Origin: Snuella lapsa
Lineage (GTDB): Bacteria; Bacteroidota; Bacteroidia; Flavobacteriales; Flavobacteriaceae
Length of the DNA stretch: 64,000 nucleotides
Reading direction: 5' to 3'
Assembly (NCBI RefSeq): GCF_039539345.1
Contig: NZ_BAABCY010000019.1
Span: 1 to 64,000, forward strand
The notes below the pieces were generated by a model. The model was not told the origin of the DNA, made no database searches, and was given only the letters and a program-made list of their open reading frames with translations. The translations under genes and the position numbers were made by a program. Positions 1 to 6,755 of the stretch are shown here, in pieces (position 1 is the first letter of the stretch; each line of letters begins with the position of its first letter).

Positions 1-204
1 GAGGACAAACTCTTCGATAGGTTGGTTATTGCTAATATCACAGGATTATGACGAAAAACGGATATTCAAAATAAACAATAACAAATCCTAATATCCTCTT
101 GGGTGATTATTGGCGAAATCGAAAATTCACGAACACCTTTGAAAAACAATTGTTAATGATGTGAATAATTGCATCTGACCACTAAAAACAATAAACATTA
201 ACAG
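1..204. other. Left-edge non-coding stretch
   Basis: No gene is supported here. Frame 1 is open from the edge to a TGA at 49-51 and could be the last 16 codons of an upstream protein, but this is too short to identify and does not resemble the C-terminus of SufS or SufD, which might be expected upstream of sufE. A weak promoter-like pair lies further on: ATTG at 109-112, then CACCTTTG at 134-141 (one mismatch to TAnnTTTG) after 21 bases, about 63 bases before the META-domain gene. Confidence 0.35.
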
Positions 205-987
205 ATGAAACTTACTTTAATCCTACTGGCTCTTATTACTATGAATACTTGTGGTAATACATCTAAAACAATAACAAATCAATCCAACAACAATAACACA
301 ACAGAAATTAACGGCCTATACCGTATCAAAACATTATATAACATCGATGTAAGTAGGAACAACCTATCCATTAATTTTGATACTCAAGAGCAAAAACTTT
401 CAGGATTTTCAGGCTGTAATCGTTTCTTCGGCAAGTATACATTAGAAGCCAACACTATAAAAGTTGGTCCGTTGGCCTCAACTAAAATGCTTTGTAGAGA
501 AACAGCCAACACCATTGAATCTAAAATGCATGATGCTTTATCAAAAATTAACAAGGTAATAATTGATGGCGAACTATTAAAACTTGCAAAGGACGATACC
601 ATAATAATAACAGCCATACGGTCTCAAGAAAATGAAACTGTTTTTAATTACTCTGCACTTTCCCGTGGTAAATTTGAAGATATTACGATTAGTAAATCTA
701 CTATTTCGGTAAAAAAAGACAGAAATTCCAAACCAATCAAAAAGACCTGTAGCAAGTCAGACTGGCAAAGACTCATATCTCTATTAAAGGACATACAACT
801 TGATAGCCTACCTAAATTAAAAGCACCAACAGAAGCACGCTTTCATGATGGTGCTGCCATAGGAAAACTAAAAATTAATTATAACAATGTTAGCTATGAG
901 TCCTCTAGCTTCGATCACGGCCAACCACCAAAAGCTATTAAAGCTCTTGTTAAAGAAATCTTATCTATTGGTCAAAACATTGAATAA
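205..987 (+). CDS. META (HslJ-like) domain lipoprotein
   Basis: A 260-residue probable envelope protein. A short hydrophobic leader ends at Cys16, although the lipobox (MNTC) is poor, so lipid attachment is likely rather than certain. Residues about 35-135 resemble the META/HslJ domain, with the hallmark stretch GFSGCNRFFGKY at 67-78, a conserved second Cys near 97 and a closing DGELLKL segment. Residues about 150-260 form a second domain I do not recognise beyond its occurrence with META domains in flavobacteria. META proteins are linked to stress and antibiotic resistance in other bacteria, but the biochemical role is unknown. It lies just upstream of sufE, which has its own promoter. Confidence 0.75.
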   Translation: MKLTLILLALITMNTCGNTSKTITNQSNNNNTTEINGLYRIKTLYNIDVSRNNLSINFDTQEQKLSGFSGCNRFFGKYTLEANTIKVGPLASTKMLCRETANTIESKMHDALSKINKVIIDGELLKLAKDDTIIITAIRSQENETVFNYSALSRGKFEDITISKSTISVKKDRNSKPIKKTCSKSDWQRLISLLKDIQLDSLPKLKAPTEARFHDGAAIGKLKINYNNVSYESSSFDHGQPPKAIKALVKEILSIGQNIE

Positions 988-1010
988 CAATATTTCTTGT
1001 TGTATTTTTG
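979..1010 (+). promoter_or_regulatory. Bacteroidota-type promoter of sufE
   Basis: ATTG at 979-982 and TATTTTTG at 1003-1010, 20 bases apart, fit the Bacteroidota -33/-7 pattern TTTG-N19-TAnnTTTG. The -7 box ends only nine bases before the ATG at 1020, so the transcript should be almost leaderless. The upstream in-frame TTG at 1008 is part of the -7 box and is not a credible start. Confidence 0.65.
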
Positions 1011-1019
1011 CTTAAAATT

Positions 1020-1448
1020 ATGACTGTGACCATTCAAGAAATACAAAACGAAATAATTGATGAATTTTCCATGTTCGACGACTGGGAAGAACGTTATCAA
1101 TATATGATTGATTTAGGTAAAGAATTACCTTTAATAGACGACCAATACAAAACCGACAGCAACCTAATTAAAGGTTGCCAAAGTAAAGTATGGGTACATG
1201 CTGAAATGCGCGATGATAAAATTTGCTTTACAGCAGACAGCGATGCTATTATTACAAAAGGCATCATTGCTATTTTAATTCGAGTGTTTTCAGATCAACA
1301 CCCTAAGGACATAATTGATTCCGATACCAGTTTTATAGACAAAATAGGCTTGAAAGAACATTTGTCACCTACCAGAGCCAATGGCTTGGTAAGTATGGTA
1401 AAACAACTTAAAATGTATGCAATAGCATACCAAACACAATTAAATTAG
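1020..1448 (+). CDS. sufE: SufE, cysteine desulfurase sulfur acceptor
   Basis: A 142-residue SufE-family protein that takes persulfide sulfur from the cysteine desulfurase SufS and passes it to the SufBCD scaffold for Fe-S cluster assembly in the cytoplasm. The active cysteine is C53 in the motif GCQSKVW, which is diagnostic of the family. Length matches SufE. The ATG at 1020 is chosen over an in-frame TTG at 1008 because the latter lies inside a -7 promoter box. The next two genes (DUF59/SufT-like and DUF2480) continue the usual flavobacterial suf neighbourhood. sufBCDS would be expected to the left, outside the window. Confidence 0.95.
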   Translation: MTVTIQEIQNEIIDEFSMFDDWEERYQYMIDLGKELPLIDDQYKTDSNLIKGCQSKVWVHAEMRDDKICFTADSDAIITKGIIAILIRVFSDQHPKDIIDSDTSFIDKIGLKEHLSPTRANGLVSMVKQLKMYAIAYQTQLN

Positions 1449-1533
1449 TTTATTGTTTAATAAGTTTAATGGTTATAACTAAAAAACACCTTTTAAAACT
1501 TTTTAATGCTTAAACGCTTAAACAATTATTGAA

Positions 1534-1860
1534 ATGAGCAATTCAACAATAGATACAAACGCTTTAGGAGAAAAAATAGTAAACGTACTAAAAACCATTT
1601 ACGATCCAGAAATACCTGTAGACATCTACGAACTAGGTCTAATCTATGATGTTTTTGTTAATGAAGATTACGATGTAAAAATCTTAATGACCTTAACAAC
1701 ACCCAATTGTCCGGTAGCAGAAACATTGCCTCTAGAGGTTGAAGAAAAAGTTAAATCGCTTGACGACGTAAAAAGTGCCGAAGTAGAAATTACTTTCGAT
1801 CCTCCTTGGAGTCAGGATTTAATGAGTGAGGAAGCTAAATTAGAATTGGGTATGCTGTAA
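1534..1860 (+). CDS. SufT-like DUF59/MIP18 Fe-S assembly protein
   Basis: A 108-residue single-domain DUF59 (MIP18, PaaD-like) protein. It carries DPEIPVDIYELGLIY at residues 24-38 and TTPNCP at 55-60, with the conserved Cys59. Proteins of this family assist Fe-S cluster maturation or delivery. The stand-alone form next to sufE is usually called SufT. Gene order and an 85-base gap after sufE support co-expression, and the A/T-rich gap holds no clear promoter box. Function as a carrier or maturation factor is inferred from family and context. Confidence 0.9.
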   Translation: MSNSTIDTNALGEKIVNVLKTIYDPEIPVDIYELGLIYDVFVNEDYDVKILMTLTTPNCPVAETLPLEVEEKVKSLDDVKSAEVEITFDPPWSQDLMSEEAKLELGML

Positions 1861-1945
1861 AATTGGTTTACGGTATTTAATGACAATTGGAAGTATTCAA
1901 GTTAAAGTCTAAGTTCAATTGCCAAAAAACTAACAGTACACATTT

Positions 1946-2452
1946 GTGAAAGATGAAATTGTAAATCGTGTTGCGAACAGCAAATTAATTACCATAGATC
2001 TTGAGGATTATTATCCTGAAGGCAATCGTATTTTGCTCGACATTAAAGACTGGTTATTCCATGGGTTTGTATTAAAAGAAAAAGATTTTAGAGAACAAGC
2101 TTCCAATTACAACTGGGAACAATACCAAGATGCATATGTCGCCTTAACTTGTAGTAGTGATGCCATTATCCCAGGTTGGGCTTATATGCTATTAAGCATG
2201 TATTTAGAACCCTTTGCCAAAAAAATTGTAATTGGTAATCTAGAAGCGCTGGAAACAGCTATTTATCAGGATATCATAAAAGAATTGAATGTTACCGCAT
2301 TTAAAGATAAACCCCTTATTATAAAAGGATGCTCCAAAAAACCCGTACCCAATAATGCCTATATCATGCTAGCAATAAAATTAAAGCCTGTGGCCAAATC
2401 TATTATGTATGGGGAAGCCTGCTCTTCGGTTCCATTATTCAAAAACAAATAA
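1946..2452 (+). CDS. DUF2480 family protein (suf-linked)
   Basis: A 168-residue cytoplasmic protein of the DUF2480 family, which as far as I know is confined to Bacteroidota and has no assigned function. The start is GTG at 1946; the next bases encode KDEIVNRVANSKLITIDLEDYYPEG, typical of the family N-terminus, and no ATG fits better. Conserved features include WLFHGFVLKEKDFR, CSSDAIIPGWAYML and a KGCSKKPVP segment, so it has several conserved cysteines. Its place right after sufE and DUF59 suggests a role in Fe-S metabolism, which is an inference from synteny only. Confidence 0.85.
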   Translation: MKDEIVNRVANSKLITIDLEDYYPEGNRILLDIKDWLFHGFVLKEKDFREQASNYNWEQYQDAYVALTCSSDAIIPGWAYMLLSMYLEPFAKKIVIGNLEALETAIYQDIIKELNVTAFKDKPLIIKGCSKKPVPNNAYIMLAIKLKPVAKSIMYGEACSSVPLFKNK

Positions 2453-2490
2453 TTGTTATATTTACTGTGACCTATTACTAAAAAAGGGTC

Positions 2491-2536
2491 TTAACCATAG
2501 CATCACCTTATAATTATAAAGTGATGCTATGGTTAA
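2491..2536. terminator. Large perfect hairpin after DUF2480
   Basis: A 16-bp perfect inverted repeat: TTAACCATAGCATCAC at 2491-2506 and its exact complement at 2521-2536, with a 14-base loop that can pair further (TTATA/TATAA) after one mismatch. It lies between the DUF2480 stop (2452) and the DUF3078 start (2579). There is no T-run on either side, so it is either a Bacteroidota-type strong-hairpin terminator for the suf genes or a 5'-UTR structure of the next gene. Confidence 0.6.
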
Positions 2537-2578
2537 ACAAATGCAACAATTTATTTTCCCTAAATATTATTATTAAAC

Positions 2579-3505
2579 ATGAAAAAAAAATTACTACTAC
2601 TTAGCTTTTTTGTTGGAATCTTTTCGACAGAAGCGCAAACCTTAGACGAATTAAAATCAAAGTTGGCTATCGAAAAGGACTCTCTTAAAGCAGTTCAAGG
2701 ACGTGTAAAAGCAATTCAGTCTCAAATTGATGGCTTACCAGGATGGAAAAAAGGGGCTTTTGGTACCATAGGTGGTAGCATTTCCAGCTTTAAAAACTGG
2801 TATGCTCAAGGCACACCCAATAACAACTCGGGAAATATTGGCTTTACGGTAAATGCCTTTGCTAATTTAACACAGGAAAAGTTCTTTTGGAGAAATGCAG
2901 CTCAAATCAACCTCTCTTGGGTTAAATTAGACGACAAAGACAATCCTAATGACAGTGAAGATTTTAGAGAAGCAACAGATGTTTTTAACCTTACTTCTTT
3001 ATATGGTAGAAAACTTAGCAAAACAATTGCAGCTTCTGGATTAGCCGAATACCGAACGACCATATTAAGTAATTTTAACGATCCTGGTTATTTGGATTTA
3101 GGAGTTGGAGGCACTTGGACTCCCATTAAAGATTTGGTAGTTGTTGTACACCCATTAAACTACAACTTTGTATTTAGTAATGAAACAACCATATTCGATT
3201 CGTCGATGGGCGCTAAAATACTTGCAGACTACACTAAAAAAATTGGTGCTGTTAGTTTTAAATCCAATCTATCCATGTTTCAAAGTTACAAGGACTCTAA
3301 CCTATCCAACTGGACATGGACCAATTCATTTGGCTACACCTTATGGAAAATGATTGGTGTTGGTTTTGATTTTGGACTTAGAGACAATAAACAGGAAGCT
3401 CTAAATTATTCGATTAACACATTAGGGAATGCTAATGAAACATTCGACAGTGTTGATAACGACCTACAAAGCTACTGGATGTTAGGACTCAATTATAAGT
3501 TCTAA
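2579..3505 (+). CDS. DUF3078 outer-membrane protein
   Basis: A 308-residue secreted protein. Residues 1-20 are a Sec signal peptide ending in TEAQ, followed by a short coiled-coil-like stretch (about 21-52, LDELKSKLAIEKDSLKAVQG). From about residue 60 it matches DUF3078, beginning GAFGTIGGSISSFKNWYAQG, and runs as amphipathic beta strands to a terminal aromatic residue (NYKF), the usual end of an outer-membrane beta-barrel. The cargo or role is unknown. It sits in the suf neighbourhood in many flavobacteria but is separated here by a large hairpin and followed by a strong terminator, so it is probably its own transcription unit. Confidence 0.85.
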   Translation: MKKKLLLLSFFVGIFSTEAQTLDELKSKLAIEKDSLKAVQGRVKAIQSQIDGLPGWKKGAFGTIGGSISSFKNWYAQGTPNNNSGNIGFTVNAFANLTQEKFFWRNAAQINLSWVKLDDKDNPNDSEDFREATDVFNLTSLYGRKLSKTIAASGLAEYRTTILSNFNDPGYLDLGVGGTWTPIKDLVVVVHPLNYNFVFSNETTIFDSSMGAKILADYTKKIGAVSFKSNLSMFQSYKDSNLSNWTWTNSFGYTLWKMIGVGFDFGLRDNKQEALNYSINTLGNANETFDSVDNDLQSYWMLGLNYKF

Positions 3506-3521
3506 ACCCTCCCTTAACAAT

Positions 3522-3561
3522 AAAAAAAATGCGTTTCTTTATTAGGAAACGCATTTTTTTT
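3522..3561 (+). terminator. Strong intrinsic terminator
   Basis: A perfect 16-bp stem made of A8, T, GCGTTTC (3522-3537), then an 8-base loop (3538-3545), then GAAACGC, A, T8 (3546-3561). The GC-rich core with flanking A and T runs makes it an effective bidirectional rho-independent terminator. It closes the DUF3078 gene and insulates the five-gene set that begins at 3796. Confidence 0.9.
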
Positions 3562-3795
3562 GCAATAACAATCTTACAAAGCAAGCAACAACATAAGATT
3601 TTACAACATCTAAAGTTTCTCAACCCCTTTATTTATGCACTTTTCCTCATATATATGCATTTTGACTGTGTTTTTTGCATTTCATCGATTTTTTTGTATA
3701 TTACACCCGATTTACATTGTAAGTATAATCTATACTAAAAATTAACTAACCATTTATTTTTAGAAACCAAATCTTTTGAACCAACACCTACAAGT
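3562..3795. other. Intergenic leader of the GT2/LtaS-like/YaiO operon
   Basis: About 230 bases of very AT-rich DNA without a convincing gene; a 69-codon open frame at 3529-3738 runs through the terminator and is rejected. Possible promoter pairs are TTTG at 3693-3696 with TACATTG at 3713-3719 (short 16-base spacer, box one base short), and a TATTTTTA box at 3765-3772 about 24 bases before the receiver gene. Neither is a full consensus match, so the promoter is not settled. Confidence 0.4.
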
Positions 3796-4170
3796 ATGAA
3801 AAAAATTGTTTTAGCAGAAGACAATACAACACTTTCCTTGCTTCTCAAATTTAGGCTAGAAAAAGAAGGTTACGAATTATTTATGGCAAAAGACGGAAAA
3901 GATGCCATAGAGCTTATAGAAACACAGGAACCAGACCTCATTATAACCGATATAATGATGCCCTTTATAAGCGGTCTCGAAGTTATTAGCCATGTTCGAA
4001 TTAAGCTTGACATGGACACCCCTATCATCGTTTTTTCGGCTGCTGGACAAGAAGAAATGGTCCTTAAAGCTTTTAACTTAGGCGCTAATGATTTTATGGG
4101 AAAACCCTTTAGCCCTAACGAACTGGTAATTAGAGTAAAACGACTACTAGCGGTAGCTCCCATAAGCTAA
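3796..4170 (+). CDS. Stand-alone response-regulator receiver (CheY-like)
   Basis: A 124-residue single receiver domain with no output domain. It has the acidic pair E8-D9, the phospho-acceptor D52 in TDIMMP, the conserved Ser in VFSAAG, and the Lys of GKPFS. Such single-domain regulators act by phosphorylation-dependent protein contact rather than by binding DNA. It is the first gene of a close-packed set with a HEAT protein, a GT2 synthase, an LtaS-like enzyme and a YaiO barrel, so a reasonable inference is that it gates polymer synthesis by binding one of these, perhaps the HEAT protein. No histidine kinase lies nearby. Confidence 0.9.
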   Translation: MKKIVLAEDNTTLSLLLKFRLEKEGYELFMAKDGKDAIELIETQEPDLIITDIMMPFISGLEVISHVRIKLDMDTPIIVFSAAGQEEMVLKAFNLGANDFMGKPFSPNELVIRVKRLLAVAPIS

Positions 4171-4192
4171 GCTAACGCATTATACAATTATA

Positions 4193-5296
4193 ATGATAGA
4201 CTACCAGCCCCTCATAGCACATTTTAAAGAATCTCCTTTGCTAATTCAAGTAGCTTGGGGTGCTAGTTGTGTTTTGGTAACAGCCATTATTTTACTTTCT
4301 ATTTACTTGAAAATAATGCGTTTTCATCTTAGAAAAAAAGAAAAGGAAAATGCCCAGTTTAAGAATGAATATGAAGCTTCCCTTATAGAATATCTTTATT
4401 CTGGTGATACAGAGGGGGAAATGAACGCCACTCAGAAATCTATCATTCAAAAAATAAAAGTGTCGGTTCCTATAAAAGCTAAACGGAAAATAATTATTTC
4501 TGTATTATACAACCTAATGAATGAAGTGTCTGGTGAAATGTCAGATTCTATTAAACTATTGTATTACAAAACTGGACTCATACACTATGCATTAGAACGC
4601 TTAGAAAACAAACGTTGGCATATCATTGCCAAGGGTATTGGTGAACTTACACGATTTAAAATTGATGAAGTACATCATAAAGTTTCAAAATTCGTAAATC
4701 ATCCTAGAAGTGAAGTACGCAAAGAAACACAACTGTATTTAGTGAGTTTATTTAGATTTGAAGGCCTCTCGTTTTTGAACAATCTAACGACTCCGCTTTC
4801 TGAATGGGCGCAAATACAATTACTGGAAACCTTACAAAAATTTGACGATCAACAAATATGTGATATTAGACCTTGGCTAAAATCAAAGAATGATTCCGTA
4901 GTTCTATTTGCCTTAAAGCTTGCTCAAATCTATAATCAATTTGAAGTTCAGGACACCTTAATGGAATTACTGTCACACCCTAAAAAACAAATTAGAATAA
5001 CTGCCATTCAAGTCTTAACACACCTATACGGTATTGAGGCCAAAGAACTATTAAAAGCAAACTTTAACGACCTTAGTTTAGAAGAGCAAATCTGTTTCTT
5101 TGGTATGCTAGAAAAATTAGTAATGCCTACTGATGAACCTTTTGTTGAAAAATACCTATTCCACAAAAACTTTGAAATACAACTTTTAGCTCTTAAAATA
5201 TTGAAATCCATCAATATTGATAAGTACATGGGATTAAGCCAAACAGCTACAACCGAGAAAGACTCGTCCATGATAAAATTAGTAAACTCCTTATAG
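4193..5296 (+). CDS. Membrane-anchored HEAT-repeat protein
   Basis: A 367-residue protein with one transmembrane helix at about 17-42 (VAWGASCVLVTAIILLSIYL), a charged stretch (HLRKKEKENAQFKNEYEASL), then a long all-alpha region (about 85-345) with pairs of amphipathic helices typical of HEAT or ARM repeats (for example HPRSEVRKETQLYLVSLF and HPKKQIRITAIQVLTHLYG). By the positive-inside rule the repeats are cytoplasmic. HEAT solenoids are protein-binding scaffolds. Twenty-two bases from the receiver gene and two bases from the GT2 gene, it is well placed to link phosphorylated receiver to synthase, which is inference. No enzymatic motif was seen. Confidence 0.75.
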   Translation: MIDYQPLIAHFKESPLLIQVAWGASCVLVTAIILLSIYLKIMRFHLRKKEKENAQFKNEYEASLIEYLYSGDTEGEMNATQKSIIQKIKVSVPIKAKRKIIISVLYNLMNEVSGEMSDSIKLLYYKTGLIHYALERLENKRWHIIAKGIGELTRFKIDEVHHKVSKFVNHPRSEVRKETQLYLVSLFRFEGLSFLNNLTTPLSEWAQIQLLETLQKFDDQQICDIRPWLKSKNDSVVLFALKLAQIYNQFEVQDTLMELLSHPKKQIRITAIQVLTHLYGIEAKELLKANFNDLSLEEQICFFGMLEKLVMPTDEPFVEKYLFHKNFEIQLLALKILKSINIDKYMGLSQTATTEKDSSMIKLVNSL

Positions 5297-5298
5297 CT

Positions 5299-6729
5299 AT
5301 GGATACTAGTACAGTTAAAGTCATTTTACAGATACTCCATTATTTGTTTTTTGGATATGCTTTCCTAGCCATTGTATCTTATATTATATTATCGGTTATT
5401 TCAGGCAAGGAAACACTCGAATACCTTAAAAAAAACAGTTTTGTTCATTATAAGGATATTTTATCTTCAGCCATGTCACCTTCCATAACCATTATTGCCC
5501 CAGCTTATAACGAAAGTCTTAATGTGGTAGAAAATGTTAGGTCACTTTTATCTAATCACTATGTAAATTACAATGTAATTATAGTAAACGATGGCAGTAA
5601 AGATGATAGCTTAGAAAGGCTTATTGAGGCATACGATTTAGAAAAAATAGACTACATCGTTAATGATAAAATAAAGACCAAACCACTTCGTGCCGGGGTA
5701 TTTAAATCAAAAAACCCTGCGTTCGAAAAGCTTATGGTCGTGGATAAGGAAAATGGTGGTAAAGCAGATGCTTTAAATATGGGATTAAACATTAGTAAAA
5801 GTAAATATGTTGCTTGTATTGATGTCGATTGCTTATTGCTGGAAGATGCCCTACAAAAAATGATAAAACCATTTCTTGATGAAACGGATACAAGAGTTAT
5901 TGCTGCCGGAGGTGTCATTAGAATTGCCAATTCATGTATTATTCAAGGAGGTAAACTTATAGATGTTAATTTACCGAAGAATTTACTCGTTCAATCGCAA
6001 ATACTAGAGTATTTAAGAGCCTTTTTACTCGGACGTATGGCATGGAGCAGACTAAACGGTTTACTGGTTATCTCTGGAGCATTCGGAATTTTTGATAAGG
6101 AAATAGCTATTGCCGTTGGCGGTTACGACACCAACACTGTTGGTGAGGACATGGAAATAATTGTACGCATGCGACGCTATATGGAGGAGAAAAATGAAAA
6201 GTACAGGGTTTCATATATTCCAGACCCCTTGTGTTGGACAGAGGCACCAGACAGTTATAAAATATTTATTTCCCAACGTAACAGGTGGACCCGAGGCACC
6301 ATTGAAACCTTAAAAAAGCATCGAAAAATTGGCTTTAACCCCAAATATGGCACCTTTGGCATGCTAAGTTATCCCTACTGGCTGATTTTTGAGCGCATGG
6401 CACCAATTATAGAGGTTATTGGCCTACTTTATTTTGCTATTTTAGTGATACTACAAGAAGTAAAATGGGAATATGCATTGTCATTTTTAGTTTTATCGTA
6501 TGTGTTCTCTGTCTTATTTTCAATTATAGCCATTTATTCGGAAGAATTAACCTTTCACCAATACAAAAAGAAAGGTACTGGTTTTAAACTGGTATTACTA
6601 AGTGCCTTAGAGCCTTTTCTATTACATCCTTTTATACTATATGCCGCAATTCGTGGAAACTTTGACTATTTCTTTAATAAGAAAAAGAAATGGGGAAATA
6701 TGGTTAGAAAAGGATTGGCTAGCACCTAA
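5299..6729 (+). CDS. Processive family 2 glycosyltransferase (PgaC/BcsA-like)
   Basis: A 476-residue inner-membrane polysaccharide synthase. An N-terminal helix (about 10-34) leads to a cytoplasmic GT2 catalytic domain with all processive motifs: DGS at 98-100, GGKADALN at 153-160, the DVD metal/nucleotide motif at 175-177, GED at 282-284 with the catalytic base D284, and QRNRW at 326-330. Three to four C-terminal helices (about 360-460) would form the transmembrane channel. This architecture is shared with PgaC/IcaA, hyaluronan synthase and relatives. The polymer cannot be predicted. No cognate PgaB-type deacetylase or PilZ domain is present. Downstream genes supply an LtaS-like enzyme and an outer-membrane barrel. 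Confidence 0.9.
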   Translation: MDTSTVKVILQILHYLFFGYAFLAIVSYIILSVISGKETLEYLKKNSFVHYKDILSSAMSPSITIIAPAYNESLNVVENVRSLLSNHYVNYNVIIVNDGSKDDSLERLIEAYDLEKIDYIVNDKIKTKPLRAGVFKSKNPAFEKLMVVDKENGGKADALNMGLNISKSKYVACIDVDCLLLEDALQKMIKPFLDETDTRVIAAGGVIRIANSCIIQGGKLIDVNLPKNLLVQSQILEYLRAFLLGRMAWSRLNGLLVISGAFGIFDKEIAIAVGGYDTNTVGEDMEIIVRMRRYMEEKNEKYRVSYIPDPLCWTEAPDSYKIFISQRNRWTRGTIETLKKHRKIGFNPKYGTFGMLSYPYWLIFERMAPIIEVIGLLYFAILVILQEVKWEYALSFLVLSYVFSVLFSIIAIYSEELTFHQYKKKGTGFKLVLLSALEPFLLHPFILYAAIRGNFDYFFNKKKKWGNMVRKGLAST

Positions 6730-6755
6730 TTAAATTGTTTTCAAAAATTCAATCC

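Noticed and set aside
1008..1019. TTG start for sufE
   Set aside because: The TTG is part of the TATTTTTG -7 box; the ATG at 1020 gives the family N-terminus.
3529..3738. 69-codon open frame across the DUF3078 terminator
   Set aside because: It is largely the terminator stem and AT-rich spacer, and its hydrophobic, aromatic-rich translation has no family resemblance.
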